Origin: an uncultured Devosia sp.
Lineage (GTDB): Bacteria; Pseudomonadota; Alphaproteobacteria; Rhizobiales; Devosiaceae
NCBI RefSeq assembly: GCF_913055165.1
Contig: NZ_CAJXJS010000017.1
Coordinates: 1 to 64,000 of the forward strand
DNA: 64,000 nt
Reading direction: 5' to 3'
Positions 18,338 to 27,409 of the stretch are shown in pieces; the first letter of the stretch is position 1, and each line of letters starts with the position of its first letter. The notes below the pieces were generated by a model. It was not told the DNA's origin and did no database searches. It was given only the letters and a program-made list of their open reading frames with translations. The position numbers were made by a program, and so were the translations under genes.

Positions 18338-18933
18338 CCCTTGACCAGCCGCTCGATCTTGGCGAGGGCGGTGTCGCTGGCTTCCTCATAGGCAATGGTG
18401 CCCTCAAAGGTGCCATCGCTGTCGATCAGGAAGGTCAGGGCGGTGTGATCGACGAGATAGAACTCGCCCTCCACATCGCCGGATTTTTCCGAAAACACAC
18501 CGAAGGCCGCCTTGGCCTTCTCAGTCTCTTCCTCGCTCCCAACCAGCCCGATGACGTTGGGGTCAAAGCCTTCGACATAGGCCTTGACCATTTCAGGCGT
18601 GTCGCGCTCCGGATCGACCGTCACGAAAATGATCCGCAGCTCTTCCGGTGTCAGGCCAAGCTGCTCCCGCCAGGCTGTCGTTTCAGCCAGTGTCGTGGGG
18701 CAGACATCGGGGCAGAACGTATAGCCGAAGAATATGACGGACGGCGTACCGCGCAGATCGTTCTGCGTGAACGTACCGCCCTGGGTCGAGGCCAGCGCAA
18801 ATTCCTGTCCCGTGACCCCCAGCGGGCGCTGCGGCGGCCGGAACACATAGAGCGCCGTCGCCCCGATTGCCGCCACGGCCACCAGCACCCAGAGTACGAT
18901 GCGGAAATTGCGCAGTGCCGTATTGGTCGTCAT
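18334..18933 (-). CDS. SCO1/SenC copper chaperone
   Basis: 199 residues. One N-terminal membrane anchor (about 9-31) places the thioredoxin-like domain in the periplasm. The copper-binding CPDVCP motif (about 74-79) and the distal His in YLVDHTALTF are present, as in SCO proteins that deliver copper to the CuA centre of cytochrome c oxidase. It lies between xseB (three-base gap) and tlyA (four-base overlap); in many rhizobial genomes I would expect dxs at this place. Confidence 0.92.
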   Translation of the reverse strand: MTTNTALRNFRIVLWVLVAVAAIGATALYVFRPPQRPLGVTGQEFALASTQGGTFTQNDLRGTPSVIFFGYTFCPDVCPTTLAETTAWREQLGLTPEELRIIFVTVDPERDTPEMVKAYVEGFDPNVIGLVGSEEETEKAKAAFGVFSEKSGDVEGEFYLVDHTALTFLIDSDGTFEGTIAYEEASDTALAKIERLVKG

Positions 18934-18936
18934 CGA

Positions 18937-19188
18937 TCAGTTCGCGTCCAGCGGTTCGGTGCCCACCGGTTTGCCCTCGCGGTTGAGCGTGATCTTTTCG
19001 ATCCGGGCTTCGGCGGTCTTGAGCAGGGTTTCGCAATGGGCCTTGAGCGCTTCGCCGCGCTCATAGATGGCAATTGACTCTGCCAGCGGTGCTCGTCCGC
19101 TTTCGAGCTTCTGCACGATCTGCTCGAGCTGTTCCAGCGCCGCCTCGAAGCTCAGCGTCTTGACATCGTCATGATTGGAATCGGCCAT
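18937..19188 (-). CDS. xseB: Exodeoxyribonuclease VII small subunit
   Basis: 83 residues; the XseB signature [20 protein letters not shown] and the heptad-like helix [30 protein letters not shown] are clear. It binds XseA to form the exonuclease that degrades single-stranded DNA. The start is ATG 19188 (MADSNHDD); the frame runs to 19305 but the upstream part is not XseB-like. It sits between the deacetylase-like gene (31-base gap) and the SCO1 gene. Confidence 0.93.
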   Translation of the reverse strand: MADSNHDDVKTLSFEAALEQLEQIVQKLESGRAPLAESIAIYERGEALKAHCETLLKTAEARIEKITLNREGKPVGTEPLDAN

Positions 19189-19219
19189 AGTCGCCTCGCT
19201 GGTTGGCAATGAATCTGTC

Positions 19220-20146
19220 CTAGTTCCCCAGCAGGGTGCGGACGTGTTGCCGTACGCCGCCGCTGAGTCCCCTGAGGTCATAGCCACCTTCGAGCAGCGA
19301 GACAATGCGATTGCCGCAACGGCGTTCGGCCACGTCCATCAACTGTTGCGTGAGCCAGCGGAAATCCTCGTCCACCCACTCCAGCTGGGCCAGAGGATCG
19401 CGGACATGGGCATCGAACCCGGCCGAGATCAGGATGAGATCGGGCGCAAAATTGTCCAGCGCCGGTAATATCTTGCTCTCATAGGCATCGCGCATGATGT
19501 CGCCACCCGAATGGGGCGGCAGGGCGGCATTGACGATATTGCCCACCCCGGTTTCCGCCGGATCGCCGGTGCCCGGATAAAGCGGCATCTGGTGGCTGGA
19601 GGCATAAAGAATAGTTGCTTCGCCCTTGAAGATGTCCTGCGTCCCATTGCCGTGATGCACATCGAAATCGACAATGGCGATGCGCTCGGCGCCATATTTG
19701 CGCTGCGCTTCCCGGGCGACGATGGCGACGGTGTTGATGAGGCAGAACCCCATGGGCGTGGCGATCTCTGCGTGGTGCCCCGGCGGACGGATGGCGCAGA
19801 ACGCGTTGTCGACCTCGCCCAGCAAGACCGCGTCCAGACCCGCCAGCGCCCCACCCAGGCCAGTAGCAGCGACATCCATAGACCCATCGGAGATGAACGT
19901 GTCCGCATCGATTTGCCCAATCCCCTCGGCCGGACGGGCATCTCGCAGGCGGGAGAGATAGGCCTTGTCATGTACCAGTTCAGCCAGCATCAGGTCGCCA
20001 AAGGGCGCGTTGCGCCGTTTGAGGGCAGAGAACTGCGATCCGGTCAGCGCGTCCTCCACGGCCCGGATGCGGTCGGCCCGTTCCGGATGACCCTGCGGGG
20101 TCTGGTGATCGGCGAAATTGGGCTGGCTGACCAGAAGCGTTGTCAC
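19220..20146 (-). CDS. Histone-deacetylase-superfamily enzyme (acetylpolyamine amidohydrolase/AcuC-like)
   Basis: 308 residues from GTG 20146 with GGGAGA five bases upstream; the frame is open to 20254 but that part is not conserved. All class motifs are visible: [17 protein letters not shown] (the paired histidines), [14 protein letters not shown] (zinc Asp and His), YPGTGDP and [13 protein letters not shown] (second zinc Asp). It is a zinc deacetylase acting on acetylated lysines, polyamines or similar small amides. First gene of the run deacetylase-xseB-SCO1-tlyA. Confidence 0.9.
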   Translation of the reverse strand: MTTLLVSQPNFADHQTPQGHPERADRIRAVEDALTGSQFSALKRRNAPFGDLMLAELVHDKAYLSRLRDARPAEGIGQIDADTFISDGSMDVAATGLGGALAGLDAVLLGEVDNAFCAIRPPGHHAEIATPMGFCLINTVAIVAREAQRKYGAERIAIVDFDVHHGNGTQDIFKGEATILYASSHQMPLYPGTGDPAETGVGNIVNAALPPHSGGDIMRDAYESKILPALDNFAPDLILISAGFDAHVRDPLAQLEWVDEDFRWLTQQLMDVAERRCGNRIVSLLEGGYDLRGLSGGVRQHVRTLLGN

Positions 20147-20259
20147 ATGGTTCTCCCAAAGGCATCGCATGGAAAGTCTGGAGCCGGGCTTCCATTCCCC
20201 GATGCGCTCACAAGGCGCTCCGTCTTGACGCGGGCATGGCCGCTTGTCAAACACCGCAC

Positions 20260-21198
20260 ATGCCAGACCCGTTCCACATGACTGTTGAAGAGGCCGCCAC
20301 GCTGCTGCGTTCGGGCAAGCTTTGCGCTTTCCCCACCGAAACGGTCTATGGCCTGGGCGCGGACGCCACCGATCCCGACGCCGTCCTGTCCATCTATGAG
20401 ACCAAGGGGCGGCCGCGCTTCAATCCGCTGATCATCCATTGTGCCGATCGCGACATGGCTGAACGTCTTGCGGTGTTTTCGCCGCTGGCGCGTCGCCTGG
20501 CCGAAACCTTCTGGCCCGGCCCGCTGAGCATCGTCCTGCCGCTGCGAACCGGCCATGGCTTGGCCGACATCGCAACCGCCGGCCTGGACACGGTGGCCCT
20601 GCGCATGCCCGATCACCCCCTTGCGCTGGAGCTGTTGCGGGCCACAGGACGGCCATTGGCGGCGCCTTCCGCCAATCCGTCGGGAAGGCTTTCGCCTACC
20701 ACTGCCGATCAGGTGCGCGGGGCATTTGCCGGCAAAGTGCCGGTTCTTGATGGCGGGCCCTGCAAGGCTGGGGTCGAGTCCACCATTCTGGCGATCGATG
20801 GCGACCGGTTGATCCAGCTCCGCGCAGGCGCGCTTTCGCGCGAGACGATCGAAACCGCCATGGAGCAGCCGGTCGAGCGCGTCGAGGAGGGGGCAGCTAT
20901 TTCCGCACCCGGCATGCTACTCAGCCACTATGCGCCCAATGCCAGGATGCGGCTCGATACCAGCCCGTTGCCCGGCGAAGCCTATCTGGCGTTTGGAAGC
21001 CCGGCGCCGCACAACAGCCTGGTGCGCAACCTGTCCGAGAGCGGCGACCTGCACGAGGCGGCCCGCAACCTCTTTTCGATGTTGCACGAGCTGGACGCGG
21101 CCGGCGTCCAGCTGATTGCCGTGGCGCCGATCCCCGAGACCGGATTGGGCGAGGCCATCAATGATCGGCTGCGCCGGGCCGCGGCCCCCCGAACCTAG
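20260..21198 (+). CDS. Threonylcarbamoyl-AMP synthase (Sua5 type)
   Basis: About 312 residues, the long Sua5 form. The YrdC domain (LLRSGKLCAFPTETVYGLGA, KGRPRFNPLIIH, FWPGPLSIVL, AAPSANPSGRLSPT) makes threonylcarbamoyl-AMP for the t6A modification of tRNAs decoding ANN codons; the C-terminal Sua5 domain begins after APGMLLSHYAPNA. The start is uncertain: ATG 20260 (MPDPFHMTVEE) is used, ATG 20278 and ATG 20236 are alternatives; none has a strong ribosome site. It converges with the DnaJ-like gene, overlapping by four bases at the ends. Confidence 0.9.
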   Translation: MPDPFHMTVEEAATLLRSGKLCAFPTETVYGLGADATDPDAVLSIYETKGRPRFNPLIIHCADRDMAERLAVFSPLARRLAETFWPGPLSIVLPLRTGHGLADIATAGLDTVALRMPDHPLALELLRATGRPLAAPSANPSGRLSPTTADQVRGAFAGKVPVLDGGPCKAGVESTILAIDGDRLIQLRAGALSRETIETAMEQPVERVEEGAAISAPGMLLSHYAPNARMRLDTSPLPGEAYLAFGSPAPHNSLVRNLSESGDLHEAARNLFSMLHELDAAGVQLIAVAPIPETGLGEAINDRLRRAAAPRT

Positions 21199-22142
21199 TC
21201 TCGCACCTTATAGGGCTTCTGGTCGCGCATGAAACGCGCCAGCGCCTCCAGATCGGCGTCCCCGCCCGGTGGCAGGACCACGCGTATATTCACGTAGAGA
21301 TCGCCATCGCCATAGAGCCCCTTGCCCTTGAGCCGGAACGCCTTGGAGGTGTCCATGCCCGGCGGCAGGGTGAGTTCCACCGAGCCGTCCAGCGTGGGTA
21401 CGCGCACCTTGGCGCCCAGCACAGCTTCATAGAGCGTCACCGGCACATCGGTGCGCACGTCGTGCCCATCCTTGCGGAAGGTCTTGGATTTTTCGAAACG
21501 CACCGTGACCAGGGCGTCGCCGGGCTCGCCGAATGGGCTGGGGGAGCCCTGGCCCTTGAGACGGATCTGCTGACCCTCCTCGACCTTGTCGGGCAGTTTC
21601 ACCGACAGCACCTTGCCCGAGGGCATCCGAACCGGCACCGAGGCTGCCTTGTGGGCGTCCTCGAGCGACACGGCGACATTGACGATGATGTCGTCGCCCT
21701 TGCCCATCCGGCCGCCGGCGCTTCCCGCCGTGGTACCAGTGAAGGGGTCCCACTGGGCGCCGCCCGCCGAACTCCGCGCGCCGCCGCGGGGCTGGCCACC
21801 GAAGCCGCTCATGAACTCCTTGAGAATGTCTTCCGCTGAAAAGCCGCCGGTTCCAGCGCCCGGGCGCGCGCCGCGGCTCGCACCGGCAAATCCGCCATTG
21901 CCGAAGCCGGCAAAGCGTGGATTGCCTTCCGCGTCGATTTCGCCTCGGTCGAACTGCGCGCGCTTGGTAGCGTCGTTCAACAGGTCATAGGCATGCGTCG
22001 CCTCGGAGAACTTGGCGTGCGCCGTGGGGTCATCAGGATTCTGGTCGGGGTGGTACTTCTTGGCCAGCTTGCGATAGGCGGACTTGATGTCCTTCTCGCT
22101 TGCGGACCGCGACACCCCAAGGACGGTGTAAGGATCGCGCAT
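21195..22142 (-). CDS. DnaJ/CbpA-like co-chaperone
   Basis: About 315 residues. N-terminal J domain with the HPD tripeptide (KKYHPDQNPDDP), a Gly/Phe-rich linker (FAGFGNGGFAGASRGARPGAG) and two C-terminal beta-sandwich peptide-binding domains (VKLPDKVEEGQQIRLKGQG, LTLPPGMDTSKAFRLKGKG). No zinc-finger cysteines, so it is of the CbpA/class II type. It stimulates DnaK. Start ATG 22142 (MRDPYTVLG) is standard; a TTG nine bases upstream is less likely. Divergent from pdxH. Confidence 0.9.
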   Translation of the reverse strand: MRDPYTVLGVSRSASEKDIKSAYRKLAKKYHPDQNPDDPTAHAKFSEATHAYDLLNDATKRAQFDRGEIDAEGNPRFAGFGNGGFAGASRGARPGAGTGGFSAEDILKEFMSGFGGQPRGGARSSAGGAQWDPFTGTTAGSAGGRMGKGDDIIVNVAVSLEDAHKAASVPVRMPSGKVLSVKLPDKVEEGQQIRLKGQGSPSPFGEPGDALVTVRFEKSKTFRKDGHDVRTDVPVTLYEAVLGAKVRVPTLDGSVELTLPPGMDTSKAFRLKGKGLYGDGDLYVNIRVVLPPGGDADLEALARFMRDQKPYKVRD

Positions 22143-22253
22143 TGGGTCCAATCTTTGATCGAGGGCATTGTTCGCCCCATATTTCAGGTCCTATATGGCC
22201 ACGCCCCCGGCCCTTGTCCAGTTGTGGCGCGGGTAACAAGCAGGAATATCAGT

Positions 22254-22883
22254 ATGCTGCAGATCCTCACCGAACGCCTCTTCGACGATAGCGACCGCTC
22301 CGCGCTCGACCCCTTTGCCATTTTCGAGGAATGGTATGCCCTGGCGCAGGAGAGCGAGCCCAATGACCCGCACGCCATGGCCCTGGCGACCGCCGACGCC
22401 TCCGGTTTGCCTGATGTGCGCATGGTGCTACTCAATCGGCGCGACGCCCGCGGCTTCTGCTTCTTCACCAATTTCGAAAGCGACAAGGGCGATCAGTTGC
22501 GGGCCAATCCGCAGGCCGCCATGGTCATGCATTGGAAGAGCCTCAGGCGCCAGGTGCGCATGCGCGGGCCGGTCGAACAGGTCAGTGAAGCTGAAGCAGA
22601 CGAGTATTTTGCGTCGCGCGCCAAAGGCAGCCGTATTGCTTCGGCCACTTCCAAGCAGTCGCGCCCGCTCGCCAACAGGCAACAGATGATGGATGAAGTC
22701 GCCTCGCTGACCGCCATGGTTGGGGACGGCGACATTGCGCGCCCCCCACATTGGTCAGGATACCGACTGGTACCCACAACCATCGAATTCTGGAAAGACG
22801 GCGAGTTTCGACTACACGATAGGGTGCGCTTCACGCGCAATTTGCCCGGAGCCGCCTGGTCGAGCACGCGCCTTTATCCGTAA
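22254..22883 (+). CDS. pdxH: Pyridoxamine 5'-phosphate oxidase
   Basis: 209 residues. PdxH oxidises PNP or PMP to pyridoxal 5'-phosphate with FMN and oxygen. FMN/PLP residues are in ALATADASGLPDVRMVLL, FFTNFESDKGDQL and AAMVMHWKSLRRQVRMRG; the C-terminus WSGYRLVPTTIEFWKDGEFRL to STRLYP is diagnostic. ATG 22254 has AGGAATATCAGT upstream; the frame is open far back but without PdxH-like sequence. Confidence 0.95.
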   Translation: MLQILTERLFDDSDRSALDPFAIFEEWYALAQESEPNDPHAMALATADASGLPDVRMVLLNRRDARGFCFFTNFESDKGDQLRANPQAAMVMHWKSLRRQVRMRGPVEQVSEAEADEYFASRAKGSRIASATSKQSRPLANRQQMMDEVASLTAMVGDGDIARPPHWSGYRLVPTTIEFWKDGEFRLHDRVRFTRNLPGAAWSSTRLYP

Positions 22884-22982
22884 TCCTCGGCGTCGACCGG
22901 CGTGGTGGACGGGCCCCGATTTGTTCAAACAAGCGAAAGACCTTGACGCTATCCTGCGCGCCGGATTGGGGAACGGGCCGCC

Positions 22983-23804
22983 TTGCGAATACTGATCAGA
23001 ACCTCGAAATGGGCGGTCTTGGCGCGGCGGCTTGGCAGTCTGGCGGTGCCGCTGACCATTGTACCGGTGCTGATGCACCGCGAGCGATATCTCGATTCGG
23101 GCCTGTTTCTGGTGGTAGCCCTGTTTGCCGGCCTCATTGCCGTCCTGGCAGTCCTGGCCGCCCTGATCGCCCTGGTGCGCCTCTGGCATACTGGTGATCA
23201 GGGGTGGGGAAGGGCCCTGTCGGGGCTCTTTCTTGGGCTGATCTGTCTGGCACCCTTTGCCTATTATGGGGGCCAGGCCCTGCGCTATCCTATTGTCACG
23301 GACATCGCCACTGCGCCCCGGAGCGGGCTGCCACTGATCTTCGAACCCGACACGGCCAATATGCCGCCGCCCCGCCTGCTGACGGCCCAGGAACAGCAGC
23401 GGTTTTTCCCTAATGCCACGACCCGCACCTATCCCCTAGATGCGCTTCAGCTTTTTGCCATTGTCGAGCACCTGGTCCAGGCACAAGGCTGGGACATTCG
23501 CCAGCGCCGCGAGCCGGGCCTGGGCGATGAGCCGGGTCGACTGAATGCACGCATTGTCACATTGGCGGGCTGGCGAGAGGAGGCTGTCCTGCGTGTTGCC
23601 CCTGTAGCGAGCGGATCAGCCGTGGACATGCGGTCCGCCTCGATCGGCGCGCTGCACGATCTGGGCTCGAATGGGCAAAGGATCAGTGATTTCATGATCG
23701 CCCTGGACGCCGAGGTCACCGCCTTCCTGCGCGACAATCCCAATATCAATGCGCCCGCAATCGAGGAACCAGACGAGTCCGATGGAACTGTGGGAGTAGA
23801 GTAA
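22983..23804 (+). CDS. DUF1499-family membrane protein
   Basis: 273 residues from a TTG start. Three hydrophobic stretches in the first 100 residues (about 15-35, 40-66 and 79-97) should be membrane helices; the remaining region matches the DUF1499 type (YPLDALQLFAIVEHLVQAQG, then GSAVDMRSASIGALHDLGSNGQRI). Function unknown. The C-terminus is acidic. It converges with the PhnA-like gene, with an 18-base gap. Confidence 0.75.
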   Translation: MRILIRTSKWAVLARRLGSLAVPLTIVPVLMHRERYLDSGLFLVVALFAGLIAVLAVLAALIALVRLWHTGDQGWGRALSGLFLGLICLAPFAYYGGQALRYPIVTDIATAPRSGLPLIFEPDTANMPPPRLLTAQEQQRFFPNATTRTYPLDALQLFAIVEHLVQAQGWDIRQRREPGLGDEPGRLNARIVTLAGWREEAVLRVAPVASGSAVDMRSASIGALHDLGSNGQRISDFMIALDAEVTAFLRDNPNINAPAIEEPDESDGTVGVE

Positions 23805-23822
23805 GGCGCCTAGACCGGGCGC

Positions 23823-24128
23823 TCAGCGCTTGCGTACGAACTCTGTCCGCAGCACAAGACCCTTGATCGCATCGTGTCGGCAGTCGATTTCATCCGGATT
23901 GGCGGTCAGGCGGATCGACTTGATCACCGTGCCCTGCTTGAGCGTCTGGCCCGCGCCCTTCACCTTGAGGTCCTTGATCAGAACCACCGAGTCGCCGTCG
24001 GACAGCGGGGTGCCTGAGGCGTCGCGCACCTCGAGTGCTTCTGCCTGGTCGGCCTGTTGCATCTCCGAGGCGGGGCGCCACTCGCCGCTCACCTCGTCAT
24101 AGACGTAGTCTTCGTTTTCTGCGCTCAT
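23823..24128 (-). CDS. PhnA/YjdM-like protein lacking the zinc ribbon
   Basis: 101 residues. The C-terminal ~60 residues are a clear PhnA domain (DGDSVVLIKDLKVKG to CRHDAIKGLVLRTEFVRK). The N-terminus keeps only a trace of the usual region (YVYDEVSGEWRPASE) and has no CxxC pairs, so the zinc ribbon of E. coli PhnA/YjdM is missing. The name of this family is historical; it is not proven to act on phosphonates. Function here is unknown. Confidence 0.82.
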   Translation of the reverse strand: MSAENEDYVYDEVSGEWRPASEMQQADQAEALEVRDASGTPLSDGDSVVLIKDLKVKGAGQTLKQGTVIKSIRLTANPDEIDCRHDAIKGLVLRTEFVRKR

Positions 24129-24187
24129 GCCGCTCTATTGCAGTTGGCTGGTGCTTTGCCAAGCGGTTCTGTGGCGGCGGCGCGATC

Positions 24188-25678
24188 TCAATGGCTCAGC
24201 GTGCGCCGCACCGCATCATTCCAGCCGGCGATTTTTGCCTCACGGACCGAGGCCTCCATCTGCGGCTCGAAGCGACGATCCCGCGCCCAGCCCGCGGCAA
24301 ATTCGGCCATGCCGGGCCACACGCCGGCCCTCATGCCGGCCAGCCAGGCCGCGCCCAGGGCCGTGGTTTCGAGAATGGTCGGTCGATCCACCGGCGCATC
24401 GAGAATGTCGGCCAGAAACTGCATGGTCCAGTCCGAGGCCACCATGCCGCCATCTACGCGGAGGACCGTATCCTTTGCCCCACCCTGCCAGTCCTTGCGC
24501 ATGGCGTCGAGCAGGTCGCGCGTCTGGTAGCTCACGGCCTCCAGCGCCGCCTTGGCGATTTCGGCCGGCCCGGTATTGCGGGTGATGCCAAAGATCGTGC
24601 CACGCGCCTCCGCGTCCCACCAGGGGGCGCCCAAACCGACAAAGGCGGGTACCATATAAACGTTCTGGCTCGGGTCGGCGGTGCGCGCCAGCGGGCCGGT
24701 CTCGCTGGCATGGCTGACCAGCTTCAGCCCGTCGCGGATCCATTGCACCGCGGCCCCGGCGATGAAGATCGAGCCTTCCAGCGCGTAGGTCGTTTTGCCG
24801 TCCAGGCGATAGGCAATCGTGGTGAGAAGCCGGTTGCGGGAAGGCACCATCTCCGCACCGGTATTGAGAACAGCAAAGCATCCTGTGCCATAGGTCGACT
24901 TGACCATGCCGGGCTCGAAACAGGCCTGGCCGATCGTTGCTGCATGCTGGTCGCCTGCAACTCCGAGAATGGGAATCGGCGCGCCGAACAATCCGGCTTC
25001 GGCGGTGCCGAAATCATCGGCGCAGTCCTTCACCGCGGGCAGCATCGCCATCGGCACGTCGAGCAGCGCGCACAGTTCGGCGTCCCACTGGTTCTGCCCG
25101 ATATTGAACAGCAATGTGCGGCCCGCATTGGTCGCATCGGTCGCGTGCACGTTGCCGCCAGTGAGCCGCCAGATCAGGAAGCTGTCGATCGTGCCAAAGG
25201 CCAGTTCGTCTTTCTCGGCACGTTGGCGGGCGCCCTCGACATTATCGAGCAGCCACTTGACCTTGGTGCCGGAGAAGTAGGGATCGAGCAGCAGGCCTGT
25301 TCTGGCCGTCACCATCGCTTCGTGCCCGGCCTTTTTCAGCTCGGCACAATAGGCCGCCGTACGTCTGTCCTGCCAGACGATGGCCTTGTGAATGGGCTCC
25401 CCGGTGGCCTTGTCCCAGATCACCACGGTCTCGCGCTGATTGGTAATGCCGATAGCGGCAATGTCCCCGGCCGAGACCTTGGCCTGGGACAACGCCGTCT
25501 TCACCGCCCAGACGACGCTGTCCCAGATTTCCTCCGGGTCATGCTCGACCCAGCCATCCTGCGGGAAATGCTGGGTAAACTCCTTCTGGCCGACGCCAGC
25601 GATCCTGCGTTCGCCGTCAAAGACGATGGCGCGGCTCGATGTGGTGCCCTGATCGATCGCCAGAATGAAATTGGTCAT
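24188..25678 (-). CDS. glpK: Glycerol kinase
   Basis: 496 residues, standard length. GlpK phosphorylates glycerol to glycerol-3-phosphate. Family marks: [18 protein letters not shown] (ATP phosphate loop), [54 protein letters not shown] and [18 protein letters not shown]. It lies 80 bases downstream of glpD on the same strand, consistent with one glycerol catabolic transcript. No glpF or regulator is adjacent. Confidence 0.96.
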   Translation of the reverse strand: MTNFILAIDQGTTSSRAIVFDGERRIAGVGQKEFTQHFPQDGWVEHDPEEIWDSVVWAVKTALSQAKVSAGDIAAIGITNQRETVVIWDKATGEPIHKAIVWQDRRTAAYCAELKKAGHEAMVTARTGLLLDPYFSGTKVKWLLDNVEGARQRAEKDELAFGTIDSFLIWRLTGGNVHATDATNAGRTLLFNIGQNQWDAELCALLDVPMAMLPAVKDCADDFGTAEAGLFGAPIPILGVAGDQHAATIGQACFEPGMVKSTYGTGCFAVLNTGAEMVPSRNRLLTTIAYRLDGKTTYALEGSIFIAGAAVQWIRDGLKLVSHASETGPLARTADPSQNVYMVPAFVGLGAPWWDAEARGTIFGITRNTGPAEIAKAALEAVSYQTRDLLDAMRKDWQGGAKDTVLRVDGGMVASDWTMQFLADILDAPVDRPTILETTALGAAWLAGMRAGVWPGMAEFAAGWARDRRFEPQMEASVREAKIAGWNDAVRRTLSH

Positions 25679-25758
25679 ACCCTGCTCCCCCGGGGAATTC
25701 GCTTCCCGCTCGATTCTCAGTTTGTCGCAATTGCCCGATCAGCTCGGGCAATCTGACG

Positions 25759-27249
25759 CTAGGTGGCAAACACCGTGCTGGCCAGATGGTCCTCGAGCAG
25801 CTTCACACCCTCGGGTCCGATCTTTAGCCCGAGCTTGGTGCGCCGCCAGAGCACATCTTGTGCCGTCCGCGCCCACTCATTGGCAACCAGATAGTCCACC
25901 TCGGCAGCATAGAGATCGGCGCCGAAATGCTGGCCCAGGGCATCCAGAGTCTTGCGGCTTCCGAGCAGGGCCCGGGCCTTCGTGCCATAGAGCCGCATCA
26001 GGCGCTTGAGCAGGCTTGCCGGCAGGTCCGGATAGTCAATTCCCAGCCGCCGCACCTCAGCCTCAAAGCTTTTTGGACCGAAATCGCCGCCGGGTAGCGT
26101 GCCTTTGGCGGTCCAGGGCGGGCCTTTCTTGCCCAGCACGGTCTCGATTTTTTCCAGCACCGACTCGCCCAGGCGGCGGGATGTCGTCAGCTTGCCGCCG
26201 AACACATTCACCACCGCGCCGCTGGCCGCATCGCCCTCCACCTTGAGCACATAGTCGCGTGTTGCCTCCTGCGCGGCGCTGGCGCCATCGTCAAAAAGCG
26301 GGCGGACACCGGAATAGCTCCAGATAATGTCGTCGCGGCTGAGGGTGCGGGCGAAATACTCGTTGGCCGCCTTGAGCAGGTAGTCCGTCTCTTCGGGAGT
26401 GATTGCGACATTCCTGGGATCGCCGTCATAGTCCCGATCCGTCGTGCCGATCAGGGTGAAGTCGTCCTCATAGGGAATGGCAAAAAAGATGCGCCCGTCG
26501 CTGTTCTGGAAGAAATAGCACCGGTCATGGTCATAGAGCTTTCCGACCACGATATGGCTGCCCTGGACCAGGCGCACATTGTGCGCGCCGTTCTTGCCCA
26601 TTACGCCGTTGATGACTTCGTCCACCCAGGGGCCGGCCGCGTTGACCAGCATGCGTGCCCGCACGGTCTGCTTTCCGGCCTCGCCATCCAGCTCAATCGT
26701 CCAGCCGCCATCCTCGCGACGCGCCGAGACCACTTTGGTACGGACATGGATGGTCGCCCCCCGGTCGGCGGCATCGCGGGCATTGAGGACCACGAAGCGC
26801 GCATCGTTCACCCAGCAGTCGGAATATTCAAAGGCCAGCTTGTAGCCCGGCTTTAATGGCTTGCCGGCTTCGTCGCGGGTCAGGTCGAGCGTCTTGGTCG
26901 GCGGCAGCAGGCGGCGGCCGCCCATATAGTCATAGAGCGCCAGACCCGCGCGCAACACGGCGGCGGGCCGTAGCCCCTTATGGTGCGGCAGCACGAAGCG
27001 CAGCGGCCAGATGATGTGCGGTGCCGAGGCCCAAAGCACTTCGCGTTCGGCCAGCGCCTCATGCACCAGACGGAATTCGTAGTGCTCGAGATAGCGTAAT
27101 CCGCCATGGATCAGTTTGGTGGCGGCCGAACTTGTTCCCGAGGCCAGATCGTTCATCTCCGCCAGCGCGACCGTATAGCCGCGCCCCACCGCGTCGCGCG
27201 CCACGCTGACGCCGTTGATCCCGCCACCAATTACGAAAATGTCCAGCAT
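25759..27249 (-). CDS. glpD: Aerobic glycerol-3-phosphate dehydrogenase
   Basis: 496 residues. An FAD enzyme at the inner membrane oxidising glycerol-3-phosphate to dihydroxyacetone phosphate and passing electrons to quinone. FAD-binding IFVIGGGINGVSVARDA at the N-terminus, TKLIHGGLRYLEHYEFRLV, NAAGPWVDEV, IGTTDRDYDGDP and VFGGKLTTSRRLGE are diagnostic. Start ATG 27249 is preceded by AGGCGGCACT; the frame is open to 27312. Divergent from the AEC transporter gene. Confidence 0.96.
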   Translation of the reverse strand: MLDIFVIGGGINGVSVARDAVGRGYTVALAEMNDLASGTSSAATKLIHGGLRYLEHYEFRLVHEALAEREVLWASAPHIIWPLRFVLPHHKGLRPAAVLRAGLALYDYMGGRRLLPPTKTLDLTRDEAGKPLKPGYKLAFEYSDCWVNDARFVVLNARDAADRGATIHVRTKVVSARREDGGWTIELDGEAGKQTVRARMLVNAAGPWVDEVINGVMGKNGAHNVRLVQGSHIVVGKLYDHDRCYFFQNSDGRIFFAIPYEDDFTLIGTTDRDYDGDPRNVAITPEETDYLLKAANEYFARTLSRDDIIWSYSGVRPLFDDGASAAQEATRDYVLKVEGDAASGAVVNVFGGKLTTSRRLGESVLEKIETVLGKKGPPWTAKGTLPGGDFGPKSFEAEVRRLGIDYPDLPASLLKRLMRLYGTKARALLGSRKTLDALGQHFGADLYAAEVDYLVANEWARTAQDVLWRRTKLGLKIGPEGVKLLEDHLASTVFAT

Positions 27250-27409
27250 AGTGCCGCCTGTCGATCTTGTTGGTTCGTTTATATTCGCTTTGCTTTCGTT
27301 GTTGAAGTGCAATTGTTTCGTTTAGGCTTCCATACAAGTGTCGGATTGACCTTGCCGAGCGGGAAGGCTAGGGCTTGCAGCATCATTTCCGGGCCCGGAT
27401 CGGTGGCCA

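Noticed and set aside
24035-25756. A 573-codon plus-strand frame opposite glycerol kinase
   Set aside because: The minus-strand frame is an unmistakable GlpK; the opposite frame is a composition shadow.
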